From contig NZ_QZWF01000003.1 in NCBI RefSeq assembly GCF_004187715.1, forward strand, positions 744,001 to 808,000: 64,000 nucleotides of DNA, read 5' to 3'. Each line of letters opens with the position of its first letter. Position 1 is the stretch's first letter. Made by a program: the position numbers and the translations under genes. The notes under the pieces are model-generated. The model did not search any database, was not told where the DNA came from, and was given only the letters and a program-made list of their open reading frames with translations. This document shows positions 52,397 to 61,348 of this stretch, piece by piece. The stretch comes from Streptomyces sp. F001 (GTDB lineage: Bacteria > Actinomycetota > Actinomycetes > Streptomycetales > Streptomycetaceae).

Positions 52397-54247
52397 ATGG
52401 CACGTGCGGTCGGCATCGACCTGGGCACGACTAACTCCGTCGTCAGCGTTCTGGAGGGCGGCGAGCCCACCGTCATCACCAACGCCGAGGGCGCCAGGAC
52501 CACGCCGTCCGTCGTCGCCTTCGCCAAGAACGGTGAGGTGCTCGTCGGCGAGGTCGCCAAGCGCCAGGCGGTCACCAACGTCGACAGGACCATCCGGTCG
52601 GTCAAGCGCCACATGGGCACCGACTGGAAGATCAACCTCGACGGCAAGGACTTCAACCCGCAGCAGATCAGCGCCTTCGTGCTGCAGAAGCTGAAGCGGG
52701 ACGCCGAGGCCTACCTGGGCGAGAAGGTGACCGACGCGGTCATCACCGTCCCGGCCTACTTCAACGACGCCGAGCGCCAGGCCACCAAGGAGGCCGGCGA
52801 GATCGCCGGTCTGAACGTGCTGCGCATCGTCAACGAGCCGACGGCCGCAGCCCTGGCGTACGGCCTCGACAAGGACGACCAGACCATCCTCGTCTTCGAC
52901 CTCGGTGGCGGCACCTTCGACGTGTCCCTCCTGGAGATCGGCGACGGCGTCGTCGAGGTGAAGGCCACCAACGGTGACAACCACCTCGGTGGTGACGACT
53001 GGGACCAGCGCGTCGTCGACTACCTGGTCAAGCAGTTCCAGTCTGGCCACGGCGTCGACCTGTCCAAGGACAAGATGGCGCTGCAGCGCCTGCGTGAGGC
53101 TGCGGAGAAGGCCAAGATCGAGCTGTCCTCGTCCACCGAGACCTCGATCAACCTGCCCTACATCACCGCCTCCGCCGAGGGCCCGCTGCACCTCGACGAG
53201 AAGCTGACCCGCGCCCAGTTCCAGCAGCTGACCGCGGACCTGCTGGAGCGCTGCAAGACGCCGTTCCACAATGTCATCAAGGACGCCGGCATCCAGCTGA
53301 GCGAGATCGACCACGTCGTCCTCGTCGGTGGCTCCACCCGTATGCCCGCCGTCGCCGAGCTCGTCAAGGAGCTGACCGGCGGCAAGGAGGCCAACAAGGG
53401 TGTGAACCCGGACGAGGTCGTCGCCATCGGCGCCTCGCTCCAGGCCGGTGTGCTCAAGGGCGAGGTCAAGGACGTCCTGCTCCTCGACGTGACCCCGCTG
53501 TCCCTCGGTATCGAGACCAAGGGCGGCATCATGACCAAGCTGATCGAGCGCAACACCACGATCCCGACGAAGCGTTCGGAGATCTTCACCACGGCCGAGG
53601 ACAACCAGCCGTCGGTGCAGATCCAGGTCTACCAGGGCGAGCGCGAGATCGCGGCGTACAACAAGAAGCTCGGCATGTTCGAGCTGACCGGTCTGCCCCC
53701 GGCGCCGCGCGGCGTCCCGCAGATCGAGGTCTCCTTCGACATCGACGCCAACGGCATCATGCACGTCACGGCGAAGGACCTCGGCACCGGCAAGGAGCAG
53801 AAGATGACCGTCACCGGCGGCTCCTCGCTCCCGAAGGACGAGGTCGACCGGATGCGCCAGGAGGCCGAGCAGTACGCGGAGGAGGACCACCGCCGCCGCG
53901 AGGCCGCCGAGTCCCGCAACCAGGGCGAGCAGCTCGTCTACCAGACCGAGAAGTTCCTCAAGGACAACGAGGACAAGGTCCCGGGCGACGTCAAGACCGA
54001 GGTCGAGGCCGCCGTCGAGGAGCTGAAGACCGCGCTGAAGGGCGAGGACACCGCCGAGATCCGCACGGCCACCGAGAAGGTCGCCGCGGTCTCCCAGAAG
54101 GTGGGCCAGGCCATGTACGCCGACGCCAATGCCGCACAGGCCGCGGGTGGCCCCGAGGGTGCCACCGCCGGTGGGGCCAAGCCGGCCGACGACGACGTCG
54201 TGGACGCCGAGATCGTGGACGACGAGCGTAAGGACGGTGCCGCGTGA
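52397..54247 (+). CDS. dnaK: Chaperone DnaK (Hsp70)
   Basis: The 616-residue chaperone starts RAVGIDLGTTNSVVSVLEGG and has the Hsp70 signatures IFVFDLGGGTFDVSLLE-type (ILVFDLGGGTFDVSLLEIG) and VLVGGSTRMPAVAELVKEL. A substrate-binding domain follows (LSLGIETKGGIMTKLIERNT), then a lid and an acidic end (DDDVVDAEIVDDE). GGAGG precedes ATG 52397. It refolds proteins in the cytosol and acts as HspR's co-repressor. It heads the heat-shock operon. Confidence 0.98.
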   Translation: MARAVGIDLGTTNSVVSVLEGGEPTVITNAEGARTTPSVVAFAKNGEVLVGEVAKRQAVTNVDRTIRSVKRHMGTDWKINLDGKDFNPQQISAFVLQKLKRDAEAYLGEKVTDAVITVPAYFNDAERQATKEAGEIAGLNVLRIVNEPTAAALAYGLDKDDQTILVFDLGGGTFDVSLLEIGDGVVEVKATNGDNHLGGDDWDQRVVDYLVKQFQSGHGVDLSKDKMALQRLREAAEKAKIELSSSTETSINLPYITASAEGPLHLDEKLTRAQFQQLTADLLERCKTPFHNVIKDAGIQLSEIDHVVLVGGSTRMPAVAELVKELTGGKEANKGVNPDEVVAIGASLQAGVLKGEVKDVLLLDVTPLSLGIETKGGIMTKLIERNTTIPTKRSEIFTTAEDNQPSVQIQVYQGEREIAAYNKKLGMFELTGLPPAPRGVPQIEVSFDIDANGIMHVTAKDLGTGKEQKMTVTGGSSLPKDEVDRMRQEAEQYAEEDHRRREAAESRNQGEQLVYQTEKFLKDNEDKVPGDVKTEVEAAVEELKTALKGEDTAEIRTATEKVAAVSQKVGQAMYADANAAQAAGGPEGATAGGAKPADDDVVDAEIVDDERKDGAA

Positions 54248-54888
54248 CGGAGGAGACCCCGGGCTTTGAAGAGAAGCCCGACGTCCCCTCCGGCGCCACT
54301 CCTGACGACGCCGAGCCGCAGGCCGCTCCCGCAGAGGGGGCGGCCCCGGCCGGGGACGCAAGCGCAGATGCCGGTCTGCTGGCCCAGCTGGACCAGGTGC
54401 GCACCGCGCTCAACGAGCGCACCGTGGACCTCCAGCGGCTTCAGGCCGAGTACCAGAACTACCGCCGCCGGGTCGAGCGCGACCGGATCACGGTCAAGGA
54501 GATCGCCGTCGCGAACCTCCTGACCGAGCTCCTGCCCGTGCTCGACGACATCGGACGTGCGCGGGAACACGGCGAGCTGGTCGGCGGCTTCAAGTCCGTC
54601 GCCGAGTCGCTGGAGACCGTGGCGGCCAAGATGGGCCTGCAGCAGTTCGGCAAGGAGGGCGAGCCCTTCGACCCGACGATCCACGAGGCCCTGATGCACT
54701 CGTACGCGCCGGACGTCACGGAGACGACCTGCGTCGCGATCCTCCAGCCGGGGTATCGCATCGGCGAGCGCACCATCCGCCCCGCGCGGGTGGCCGTCGC
54801 CGAGCCGCAGCCGGGCGCGCAGACGGTAAAGGCCGAGGAATCGGCCGAGGGCGACGACAAGGAGAACGGTGGCCCGGACGAGGGCTGA
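54244..54888 (+). CDS. grpE: GrpE nucleotide exchange factor
   Basis: The 214-residue protein starts at GTG 54244, overlapping the dnaK stop. It has an acidic disordered front of about 45 residues, a long coiled coil (LLAQLDQVRTALNERTVDLQ, then QAEYQNYRRRVERDR) and the beta domain with FDPTIHEALMHSYAPD and GYRIGERTIRPARVAVAE. It releases ADP from DnaK. Confidence 0.97.
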   Translation: MTEETPGFEEKPDVPSGATPDDAEPQAAPAEGAAPAGDASADAGLLAQLDQVRTALNERTVDLQRLQAEYQNYRRRVERDRITVKEIAVANLLTELLPVLDDIGRAREHGELVGGFKSVAESLETVAAKMGLQQFGKEGEPFDPTIHEALMHSYAPDVTETTCVAILQPGYRIGERTIRPARVAVAEPQPGAQTVKAEESAEGDDKENGGPDEG

Positions 54889-54930
54889 CGTTGAACTGAC
54901 GAGGAACCACGGGAAGGGGGTACGTCGGGG

Positions 54931-56109
54931 ATGAGCACCAAGGACTTCATCGAGAAGGACTACTACAAGGTCCTCGGCGTCCCCAAGGACGCCACCGAGG
55001 CCGAGATCAAGAAGGCGTACCGCAAGCTCGCCCGCGAGTACCACCCGGACGCCAACAAGGGCAACGCCAAGGCCGAGGAGCGCTTCAAGGAGATCTCCGA
55101 GGCGAACGACATCCTCGGCGACCCCAAGAAGCGCAAGGAGTACGACGAGGCCCGCGCCCTGTTCGGCAACGGCGGCTTCCGCCCGGGCCCCGGCGCGGGC
55201 GGCGGCTCGTTCAACTTCGACCTGGGCGACCTCTTCGGGGGCGGTACCCAGGGCGGGGGCGCGGCCGGCGGCTTCGGCGGCGGACTCGGTGACGTCTTCG
55301 GGGGCCTGTTCAACCGGGGCGGCACTACGGGTACGCGGACGCAGCCGCGCCGCGGCCAGGACATCGAGTCCGAGGTCACCCTCAGCTTCACCGAGGCGAT
55401 CGAGGGCGCGACGGTGCCGCTCAGGATGTCCTCCCAGTCACCGTGCAAGGCCTGCTCGGGCACCGGCGACGCGAACGGCACACCGCGCGTGTGCCCGACC
55501 TGCGTCGGCACCGGCCAGGTGGCGCGCGGCTCGGGCGGCGGCTTCTCCCTGACCGACCCGTGCCCGGACTGCAAGGGCCGCGGCCTGATCGCGGAGAACC
55601 CCTGCGAGGTCTGCAAGGGCAGCGGCCGCGCGAAGTCGTCCCGCACCATGCAGGTCCGCATCCCCGCCGGGGTGTCGGACGGCCAGCGCATCCGCCTGCG
55701 GGGCAAGGGCGCACCGGGCGAGCGGGGCGGTCCGGCGGGCGACCTGTATGTCGTCGTGCACGTCGACGCCCACCCGGTGTTCGGCCGCAAGGGCGACAAC
55801 CTGACGGTGACCGTCCCGGTGACGTTCGCCGAGGCGGCCCTCGGCGGTGAGGTCAGGGTCCCCACCCTGGGCGGCCCGCCGGTCACCCTGAAGCTGCCTC
55901 CGGGCACGCCCAACGGCCGCACCATGCGGGCCCGGGGCAAGGGCGCGGTCCGCACGGACGGCACCCGCGGCGACCTCCTGGTCACCGTCGAGGTAAGTGT
56001 CCCGAAGGACCTGACGGGGAAGGCTCGTGACGCACTCGAGGCGTATCGCGAGGCGACCGCGGGCGAGGATCCGCGGGCGGAGCTGTTCCAGGCCGCGAAG
56101 GGAGCATGA
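54931..56109 (+). CDS. dnaJ: Co-chaperone DnaJ
   Basis: The 392-residue protein has a J domain (DYYKVLGVPKDATEAEIKKA; HPD in YHPDANKG), a Gly/Phe-rich linker and the four zinc-binding repeats CKACSGTG, CPTCVGTG, CPDCKGRG and CEVCKGSG. Two C-terminal substrate-binding domains follow. It stimulates DnaK ATPase. A 42-base gap separates it from grpE, and its stop overlaps hspR (ATGA). Confidence 0.97.
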   Translation: MSTKDFIEKDYYKVLGVPKDATEAEIKKAYRKLAREYHPDANKGNAKAEERFKEISEANDILGDPKKRKEYDEARALFGNGGFRPGPGAGGGSFNFDLGDLFGGGTQGGGAAGGFGGGLGDVFGGLFNRGGTTGTRTQPRRGQDIESEVTLSFTEAIEGATVPLRMSSQSPCKACSGTGDANGTPRVCPTCVGTGQVARGSGGGFSLTDPCPDCKGRGLIAENPCEVCKGSGRAKSSRTMQVRIPAGVSDGQRIRLRGKGAPGERGGPAGDLYVVVHVDAHPVFGRKGDNLTVTVPVTFAEAALGGEVRVPTLGGPPVTLKLPPGTPNGRTMRARGKGAVRTDGTRGDLLVTVEVSVPKDLTGKARDALEAYREATAGEDPRAELFQAAKGA

Positions 56110-56567
56110 GTCAGATGGACGGCCGTCGACGCAACCCGTATGAACTGACCGAGGAGACCCCGGTCTACGTCATCTCGGTGGCGGCCCAGCTGTCCGGCCT
56201 GCACCCGCAGACACTGCGCCAGTACGACCGCCTGGGCCTGGTGTCTCCGGACCGCACGGCCGGCCGGGGCCGCCGCTACTCGGCCCGCGACATCGAACTG
56301 CTGCGCACCGTCCAGCAGTTGTCGCAGGACGAGGGCATCAATCTGGCCGGCATCAAGCGCATCATCGAACTGGAGAACCAGGTCGCGGCCCTCCAGTCCC
56401 GGGTGGCCGAGCTGGAGGCCGCCCTCGACGGTGCCGCCGCGGCGATGCAGCAGCGCGAGGCCGCGGTGCACGCCTCGTACCGGCGCGACCTGGTGCCGTA
56501 CCAGGAGGTGCAGCAGACCAGCGCGTTGGTGGTGTGGCGGCCGAAGCGGCAGCAGTCGTCCGACTGA
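56106..56567 (+). CDS. hspR: Heat-shock repressor HspR
   Basis: This 153-residue MerR-type protein reads YVISVAAQLSGLHPQTLRQY, DRLGLVSPDRTAGRGRRYSA and then a coiled coil (IIELENQVAALQSRVAELEA). It binds the HAIR repeats upstream of dnaK, using DnaK as co-repressor, and so closes a feedback loop on its own operon. ATG 56106 overlaps the dnaJ stop. Confidence 0.95.
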   Translation: MSQMDGRRRNPYELTEETPVYVISVAAQLSGLHPQTLRQYDRLGLVSPDRTAGRGRRYSARDIELLRTVQQLSQDEGINLAGIKRIIELENQVAALQSRVAELEAALDGAAAAMQQREAAVHASYRRDLVPYQEVQQTSALVVWRPKRQQSSD

Positions 56568-56584
56568 GGCGTGTGCGTACGTGA

Positions 56585-56614
56585 AAGGGGCCCGGAGGAT
56601 CCTCCGGGCCCCTT
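56585..56614. terminator. Terminator of the dnaK operon
   Basis: A 30-base perfect palindrome, AAGGGGCCCGGAGGA and its reverse complement, follows the hspR stop by 17 bases. Confidence 0.85.
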
Positions 56615-56689
56615 CGCTGTCCTCCGAGCCCTGCTCGGCCTCCTTCGGATCGACCGGGGTGAGGCCGACCGGAAGGGAGGGGCAGACGT

Positions 56690-57523
56690 TCAGGCCGAAG
56701 CGCGACGGGGCGAGGCGGCCGCCGCGTACGCCGTCGGCGGCACGCCCACCGTCGTGGTGAAGTCCCGTACGAGATGGGCCTGGTCGGCGTAGCCGAGGTC
56801 GGCGGCGAGCGTGGCCCAGTCGACGTCGCGCCGGGTGCCGGCGAGTTCCAGGGCCTCGTGGATGCGGTAGCGGAGGATCACCCACTTGGGGCTGACCCCG
56901 ACGTACGCCGAGAAGAGCCGTTGCAGCGCCCGCACCGACAGTCCCTGGCCGCGGGCGAAGTCGCCTACGCGGCGCACGGCGCGGTCGGCGCGGATGCGCT
57001 GGACGAGGTCCATGGCGAGGTCGGCCTGCGGATCGGGCGCGTGAGGGAGGGAGAGCAGGAAGGCGTCGAGGGCGGCCACCCGGGCGCGGTCGTCGGCGGG
57101 CGTGACGACCGACCGGGCGATGTCCTCTGTGGCCTGCTGGAACACCTCCTGGGTGGGCAACGCGCGGCCGGTCCAGTGCGACACCGGTTCGCCGGGTGCG
57201 TACGGCCGGAAGCCACCGGGCCGGAACTTGGCCCCGCACACCCGTCCCCGCCCGGTCAGCTTCCTGGTGTACAGGCTGAGCGCAACGCCGGTCAGCTCAC
57301 CGTACGGCGGACCCTCGTCCTCGTCCCACTGGAAGGTGAGGTTGACGGCCGGGTGCGGGACGACGTGGGAGGCATAGGGCTCGGGCAGGTCCCACTCGAT
57401 GAGCCAGTACCACTCGACGTACCGGCGCAGCGGCTCGGCGGGCTCGTGGCGGCGGAACCGCACGCGGTTCAGCAGCCCGGACGGGTCGACGATCCCGCGG
57501 GTGTCGTGGCGGGGTGCGGCCAT
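56690..57523 (-). CDS. AraC-family transcriptional regulator
   Basis: The 277-residue protein has an N-terminal DUF6597-like sensor part (LRRYVEWYWLIEWDLPEPYA, PHPAVNLTFQWD). The C-terminal AraC double helix-turn-helix reads VGDFARGQGLSVRALQRLFS, YVGVSPKWVILRYRIHEALE and LAADLGYADQAHLVRDFTTT. It is divergent from the TIGR03086 gene, with 62 bases between starts, and may control it. The ligand is unknown. Confidence 0.85.
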   Translation of the reverse strand: MAAPRHDTRGIVDPSGLLNRVRFRRHEPAEPLRRYVEWYWLIEWDLPEPYASHVVPHPAVNLTFQWDEDEGPPYGELTGVALSLYTRKLTGRGRVCGAKFRPGGFRPYAPGEPVSHWTGRALPTQEVFQQATEDIARSVVTPADDRARVAALDAFLLSLPHAPDPQADLAMDLVQRIRADRAVRRVGDFARGQGLSVRALQRLFSAYVGVSPKWVILRYRIHEALELAGTRRDVDWATLAADLGYADQAHLVRDFTTTVGVPPTAYAAAASPRRASA

Positions 57524-57585
57524 GGCCGGATCGTACGTCGCGTTTCTTCAAGAAGGGCAGTCCCGGGCGTCCCTACGGTCTGGGG

Positions 57586-58215
57586 ATGGACACGAAACAC
57601 GGTGAAGCGAAGAGCCACACCCTGGGTGATCTGCTGGCGAGGGCGCGGGAGCGGGCCGTTCCGGTGGTCCGGGCGGTTCCCGACGAGCTGCTCGCCGCTC
57701 CCACGCCATGTGCCGACTACGACGTGAAGTCCCTGGTCAACCACCTGTTCCACGTGGTCGTCGAGTTCCAGAAACTGGCCGCCAAGGGTGAGTCGGATTT
57801 CTCCTCGACGCCCGACCGGGTCGGCGCGGGTCCGGACTGGCGTGAGCGATTCGCGGACGAGACGGACGAGCTGGTGGCGGCCTGGGCCGCGCCCGGCGCG
57901 GAGGACGGCACGGCTGGGGCATGGCAGATGCCCGCGCGGCTCGTCGGCTCGATGGCGCTGCTCGATCTGACCGTGCATGTGTGGGACCTGGCGCAAGCCA
58001 TCGGCCGGGAGTACCCGGTGGACGAAGCGGCGGAGGCGGTGGTGGAGCAGCTCACCGGCACGGTCGCCGAACTGGCGCCGACCGCCCGGGCGACGGGGGT
58101 GTTCGCGGACCCGGTGGCGGTGACGGAGACCGCTTCGGCATTCGAGCGGCTGCTTGCGCAGACCGGGCGGGATCCACACTGGACGCCCTCCGGGCCGGAG
58201 CGGAAGGGGGACTAG
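57586..58215 (+). CDS. TIGR03086-family metal-binding protein (DinB/MDMPI-like)
   Basis: The 209-residue protein has the mycothiol-dependent maleylpyruvate isomerase-like N-terminal four-helix fold. Metal-binding His positions are seen in SLVNHLFHVVVEF and LDLTVHVWDLAQAIG. It opens with PTPCADYDVKSLVNH, the TIGR03086 signature. ATG 57586 was chosen; the upstream frame is open but lacks a ribosome site. Such proteins probably use mycothiol or a divalent metal for detoxification; the substrate is unknown. Its TAG stop shares the CTAG palindrome with the convergent gene's stop. Confidence 0.8.
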   Translation: MDTKHGEAKSHTLGDLLARARERAVPVVRAVPDELLAAPTPCADYDVKSLVNHLFHVVVEFQKLAAKGESDFSSTPDRVGAGPDWRERFADETDELVAAWAAPGAEDGTAGAWQMPARLVGSMALLDLTVHVWDLAQAIGREYPVDEAAEAVVEQLTGTVAELAPTARATGVFADPVAVTETASAFERLLAQTGRDPHWTPSGPERKGD

Positions 58216-58685
58216 TCCTGGTCCGGGTTGTCCCGGCGCCAGTCCCACGAACGGTCAAGAGCAGCAGCCTGAGCTGCCCGCCGGGGAGGGTGCGCCGCCG
58301 AGGTCGTCGACACGTTCTTCCAGAGGTCGACCTTGAGCTCGCCGTCGAGGTAAACGCGGATGCCGTCCTGCGCGGAGCCGGTGAAGGTGAACGGGCCGCC
58401 CGAGCCGAAGTCGCGGGTGACGGTCCAGCGGACACCGAAGTTGTTGGTCGGCAGGCCCGAAGCGGGGGCGCCCGTGCCCCAGTTCTGGTCGATCGCGGAG
58501 TCGCAGTCCGTTTTCTTCGGTGTGCCCGAGAAGCTGATGTTCGCGAAGAACTGCCGCTTGAACACGGGCGAGGTGCAGGTGGTCGCGGCGGATGCGGGTA
58601 CGGCGACGGCGGTGAGCAGGCCGCCCGCGGTGGCGAGCACGACCGCGGTTGCTGCCGCGGCGGTCGTGTGTCTGGCTGGGGTCAT
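58212..58685 (-). CDS. Secreted PA14-like protein, apparently truncated
   Basis: The 157-residue protein starts at ATG 58685 with a signal peptide (ATAGGLLTAVAVPASA) and enters a PA14-type beta domain: VFKRQFFANISFSGTP, FGVRWTVTRDFGSGGPFTF and AQDGIRVYLDGELKVDLWKN. PA14 domains bind sugars and usually run about 140 residues with a further half. Here the frame ends shortly after the DGIRVYLDG strand in a non-homologous basic tail (PPRRAAQAAALDRSWDWRRD). A deletion has probably fused it to unrelated sequence. Stops of this and the convergent gene overlap by three bases. Confidence 0.65.
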   Translation of the reverse strand: MTPARHTTAAAATAVVLATAGGLLTAVAVPASAATTCTSPVFKRQFFANISFSGTPKKTDCDSAIDQNWGTGAPASGLPTNNFGVRWTVTRDFGSGGPFTFTGSAQDGIRVYLDGELKVDLWKNVSTTSAAHPPRRAAQAAALDRSWDWRRDNPDQD

Positions 58686-58969
58686 TCGGTCCTCTGGTCG
58701 GATCAGGGATGGCGGAAAACAGCCCTCGCGATCACGACTCGCGCGGAAAGCTGTTGGTTGTACGGATCTTCGTCCACGCTCCAACTCCCCGTGGATGGAG
58801 GGCGTGTGAAGGACGTCGGGACGAGGTTTCGCGGCGTGTTCACGGGCTAAGCGGAACGTGATGTTGTCATCTCGTTAAGTAGTTTCCCTTGACGCTGGGG
58901 GCCGCCGACGCGTTGGCTTTCCAGTCATCCGGGTCGCAGTGTCGCGGCCATGTCCGGAAGGCAGTAGAA
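58686..58969. other. Divergent upstream region, no gene seen
   Basis: These 284 bases separate the PA14-like gene (minus) from the sugar-binding lipoprotein gene (plus). The stretch around 58850-58895 is AT-rich (TGATGTTGTCATCTCGTTAA) and probably holds a promoter. Confidence 0.4.
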
Positions 58970-60091
58970 GTGAGCTCCCGTATGCGTCGTCGTATCGCCA
59001 TGTCCGTGGTCGCATCGTCGTTGACTCTGTCGCTGGCAGGCTGTGGCGTGCTGGGCGCGACGGGCGACAGTGCCGACGCGAGCCCGACCAAGGGCAACGA
59101 CGTCACGGTGGGCCTGCTGCTGCCGGAGAAGGCCAACACGCGGTACGACAAGTTCGACTACCCGATCATCAAGGAGCGGGTCGCTTCCCTCACCAAGAAG
59201 CAGGGCAAGGTCGAGTACGCCAACGCCGACGCGAGCGCGACCAGGCAGGCGGAACAGCTCCAGCAGATGATCGACGACCAGGTCGACGTCATCCTGCTGG
59301 ACGCCGTCGATGCGCACGCCATTGCGGGCAGCGTCGAAAAGGCCAAGGAAGCGGGTATTCCGGTCATCGCCTACGACCGGCTCGCCGAGGGTCCCATCGA
59401 CGCGTACATCTCCTTCGACAACGAACTCGTCGGCGAGGTCCAGGGCCGCTCTCTCCTCGAGGCGCTCGGCAGCGACATCGACACCTCCGACAAGATCGTC
59501 ATGATGAACGGCTCGCCCACCGACCCCAACGCCAAGCAGTTCAAGCAGGGCGCGCTGTCCGAGCTGAACGGCAATGTGACCATCGCCCAGTCCTTCGACA
59601 CCAAGGACTGGAAGCCGGAGAACGCCCAGGCCAACATGGCGGAGGCCATCGAGGCGATCGGCAAGGACAACATCGCCGCCGTCTACGCCGCCAACGACGG
59701 CATGGCCGGCGGCGTCATCGATGCCCTGGAGGCCGTCGGCGTGACCGAGCTGCCGCCGATCACCGGGCAGGACGCCGAACTCATCGCCGTGCAGCGGATC
59801 GTCACCGGCGAGCAGTACATGAGCGTGTACAAGTCCTACCCGCAGGAGGCCGAGGCCGCCGCCGAGATGGCCGTGGCCAAGGTCCAGGGCAAGGACATCC
59901 AGTTCGACGCCCTCGCCCGCGACAGGGTCGACAGCCCCACGGACAAGGACATCCCCGCCCAGCTCGTCACCGTCACCGCCCTGACCCAGAAGAACATCAA
60001 GGACACGGTCGTCGCGGACGGCATCTACAAGGTCTCGGAGATCTGCACCGCCGAGTACAAGGCGGCGTGCACGGCCATCGGGCTCAAGTAG
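58970..60091 (+). CDS. Orphan sugar-binding lipoprotein (XylF/RbsB type)
   Basis: The 373-residue protein has a lipoprotein signal peptide with lipobox LAGC (lipidated Cys about residue 25). A type I periplasmic-binding fold follows: VTVGLLLPEKANTRYDKFDY, QQMIDDQVDVILLDAVDAHA, GIPVIAYDRLAEGPIDAYIS and AVYAANDGMAGGVIDALEAV. It resembles xylose/ribose-binding proteins. GTG 58970 has GGAAGGCA upstream; ATG 58982 is an alternative. No ABC ATPase or permease gene is adjacent, so it must use a transporter encoded elsewhere or serve as a sensor. A terminator follows directly. Confidence 0.85.
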   Translation: MSSRMRRRIAMSVVASSLTLSLAGCGVLGATGDSADASPTKGNDVTVGLLLPEKANTRYDKFDYPIIKERVASLTKKQGKVEYANADASATRQAEQLQQMIDDQVDVILLDAVDAHAIAGSVEKAKEAGIPVIAYDRLAEGPIDAYISFDNELVGEVQGRSLLEALGSDIDTSDKIVMMNGSPTDPNAKQFKQGALSELNGNVTIAQSFDTKDWKPENAQANMAEAIEAIGKDNIAAVYAANDGMAGGVIDALEAVGVTELPPITGQDAELIAVQRIVTGEQYMSVYKSYPQEAEAAAEMAVAKVQGKDIQFDALARDRVDSPTDKDIPAQLVTVTALTQKNIKDTVVADGIYKVSEICTAEYKAACTAIGLK

Positions 60092-60112
60092 CCCTGCACA
60101 GTCCTGCACAGG

Positions 60113-60143
60113 AGGGGGCTCGCGTCGTCGGCGCGAGCCCCCT
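60113..60143 (+). terminator. Terminator after the binding-protein gene
   Basis: AGGGGGCTCGCG and CGCGAGCCCCCT form a perfect 12-base stem with a seven-base loop, 21 bases after the stop. Confidence 0.85.
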
Positions 60144-60307
60144 TCGGCGGTTGCAGGTTGTTGCAACGGAACAGCCTGGGGTGGGAGCGAATCCGGCCAT
60201 ACCGGTGGTTTCCCTCGGTCATCGGGGAATGAGCCGTGTTGCGGAGCAGGTCCCGTCCGCGCATAGTTGCGCTGCGGGAGACGCTGGAACCGGGGGTGGG
60301 ATGGGCC

Positions 60308-61348
60308 ATGGCCGGGCACGGGACGGACGAGCATCCACATGGTGCTGACCGACTGTGCGAGGCCGGGGATCGTGTGTATTCCCGGGCCGTGCGGCGGGGA
60401 CGCGTGTCGCGCCACGATGCCGACGCGGTGCCCTGCTTGCTGGAACTCGCCCTCCTGCACCCCGACCCCGACGACATGGACTGGCTGGTGCCGACCTCGC
60501 CGCAGGAGGTCATGACCCGGCTGCTGCGCGGGGTGTACGACGAGATCAGCGCCAGCCAGCGGCGGATGGGCTCGGCGGTCACGGCCTTCGAGTGGTACGC
60601 CGGTCTCGGCGGGCGCACGTCCACGGCGGGAGCCGGCGAGGGCACCGCCATCCGGGTCCTGGACGGCTCCTCCCGCATCCAGGCGGCCCTGGACAAGGCG
60701 ACCGAGGAGTGCACGACGGAGGTCCTCACCGTCCAGCCCGGCGGCATTCGGCGCGAGCACGAGCTCTCCGAGGGGCTGCACCGGGCCCTCGCCCTGCGCG
60801 GGCGGGGCGTGCGCATGCGCGACCTGTACAACCACGTGGCCCGGCACGGACAGGGCCTGCTGAACTACCTCGACCTGATGGGCGACGCGGTTCAGGCGCG
60901 CACCCTGGACGAGGTCATCGACCGGCTGATCCTCTTCGACCGCACGGTCGCCTTCATCCCCGCGAACGCCGACCGCACGATGGCGCTGGAGCTGCGTCAC
61001 CCCGCGCTGGTCGAGTACCTGGTGACGGTCTTCGACCGCCTGTGGCGCCTCGCGATCCCCCTGACGGCCCCCCTCCCCGACACCGGCATCGAGGGCATCT
61101 CCCACCGCGAGCAGTCCATCGCGGCACTCCTGGCGGAGGGCCACCAGGACGCGGTGATCGCGGAACGGCTCGGGATCAGCGTCCGTACGTGCCGGGCGCA
61201 CATTGCGAGGCTCTCGGAGACTCTGGGCGCCGCCAGCCGCACCCAACTCGGCGTCCGCATCGCCCAGGTGGGCCTCGACGGCCCTGCCCGCCCTTTGTCC
61301 CCCGCCGAACTCACCCTCCCTGATCAAGGATCCCCGACTGTCCGATGA
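60308..61348 (+). CDS. LuxR-type HTH regulator, paralog 1
   Basis: The 346-residue regulator starts at ATG 60308. It has a large N-terminal sensing region with a TrmB/PLD-like stretch (IRVLDGSSRIQAALDKATEE, CTTEVLTVQPGG, then RGVRMRDLYNHVARHGQG). The C-terminal LuxR helix-turn-helix reads ISHREQSIAALLAEGHQDAV and AERLGISVRTCRAHIARLSE. Its 3' end overlaps the convergent broken paralog by 38 bases. Three such genes lie together, pointing to local duplication. Confidence 0.8.
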   Translation: MAGHGTDEHPHGADRLCEAGDRVYSRAVRRGRVSRHDADAVPCLLELALLHPDPDDMDWLVPTSPQEVMTRLLRGVYDEISASQRRMGSAVTAFEWYAGLGGRTSTAGAGEGTAIRVLDGSSRIQAALDKATEECTTEVLTVQPGGIRREHELSEGLHRALALRGRGVRMRDLYNHVARHGQGLLNYLDLMGDAVQARTLDEVIDRLILFDRTVAFIPANADRTMALELRHPALVEYLVTVFDRLWRLAIPLTAPLPDTGIEGISHREQSIAALLAEGHQDAVIAERLGISVRTCRAHIARLSETLGAASRTQLGVRIAQVGLDGPARPLSPAELTLPDQGSPTVR

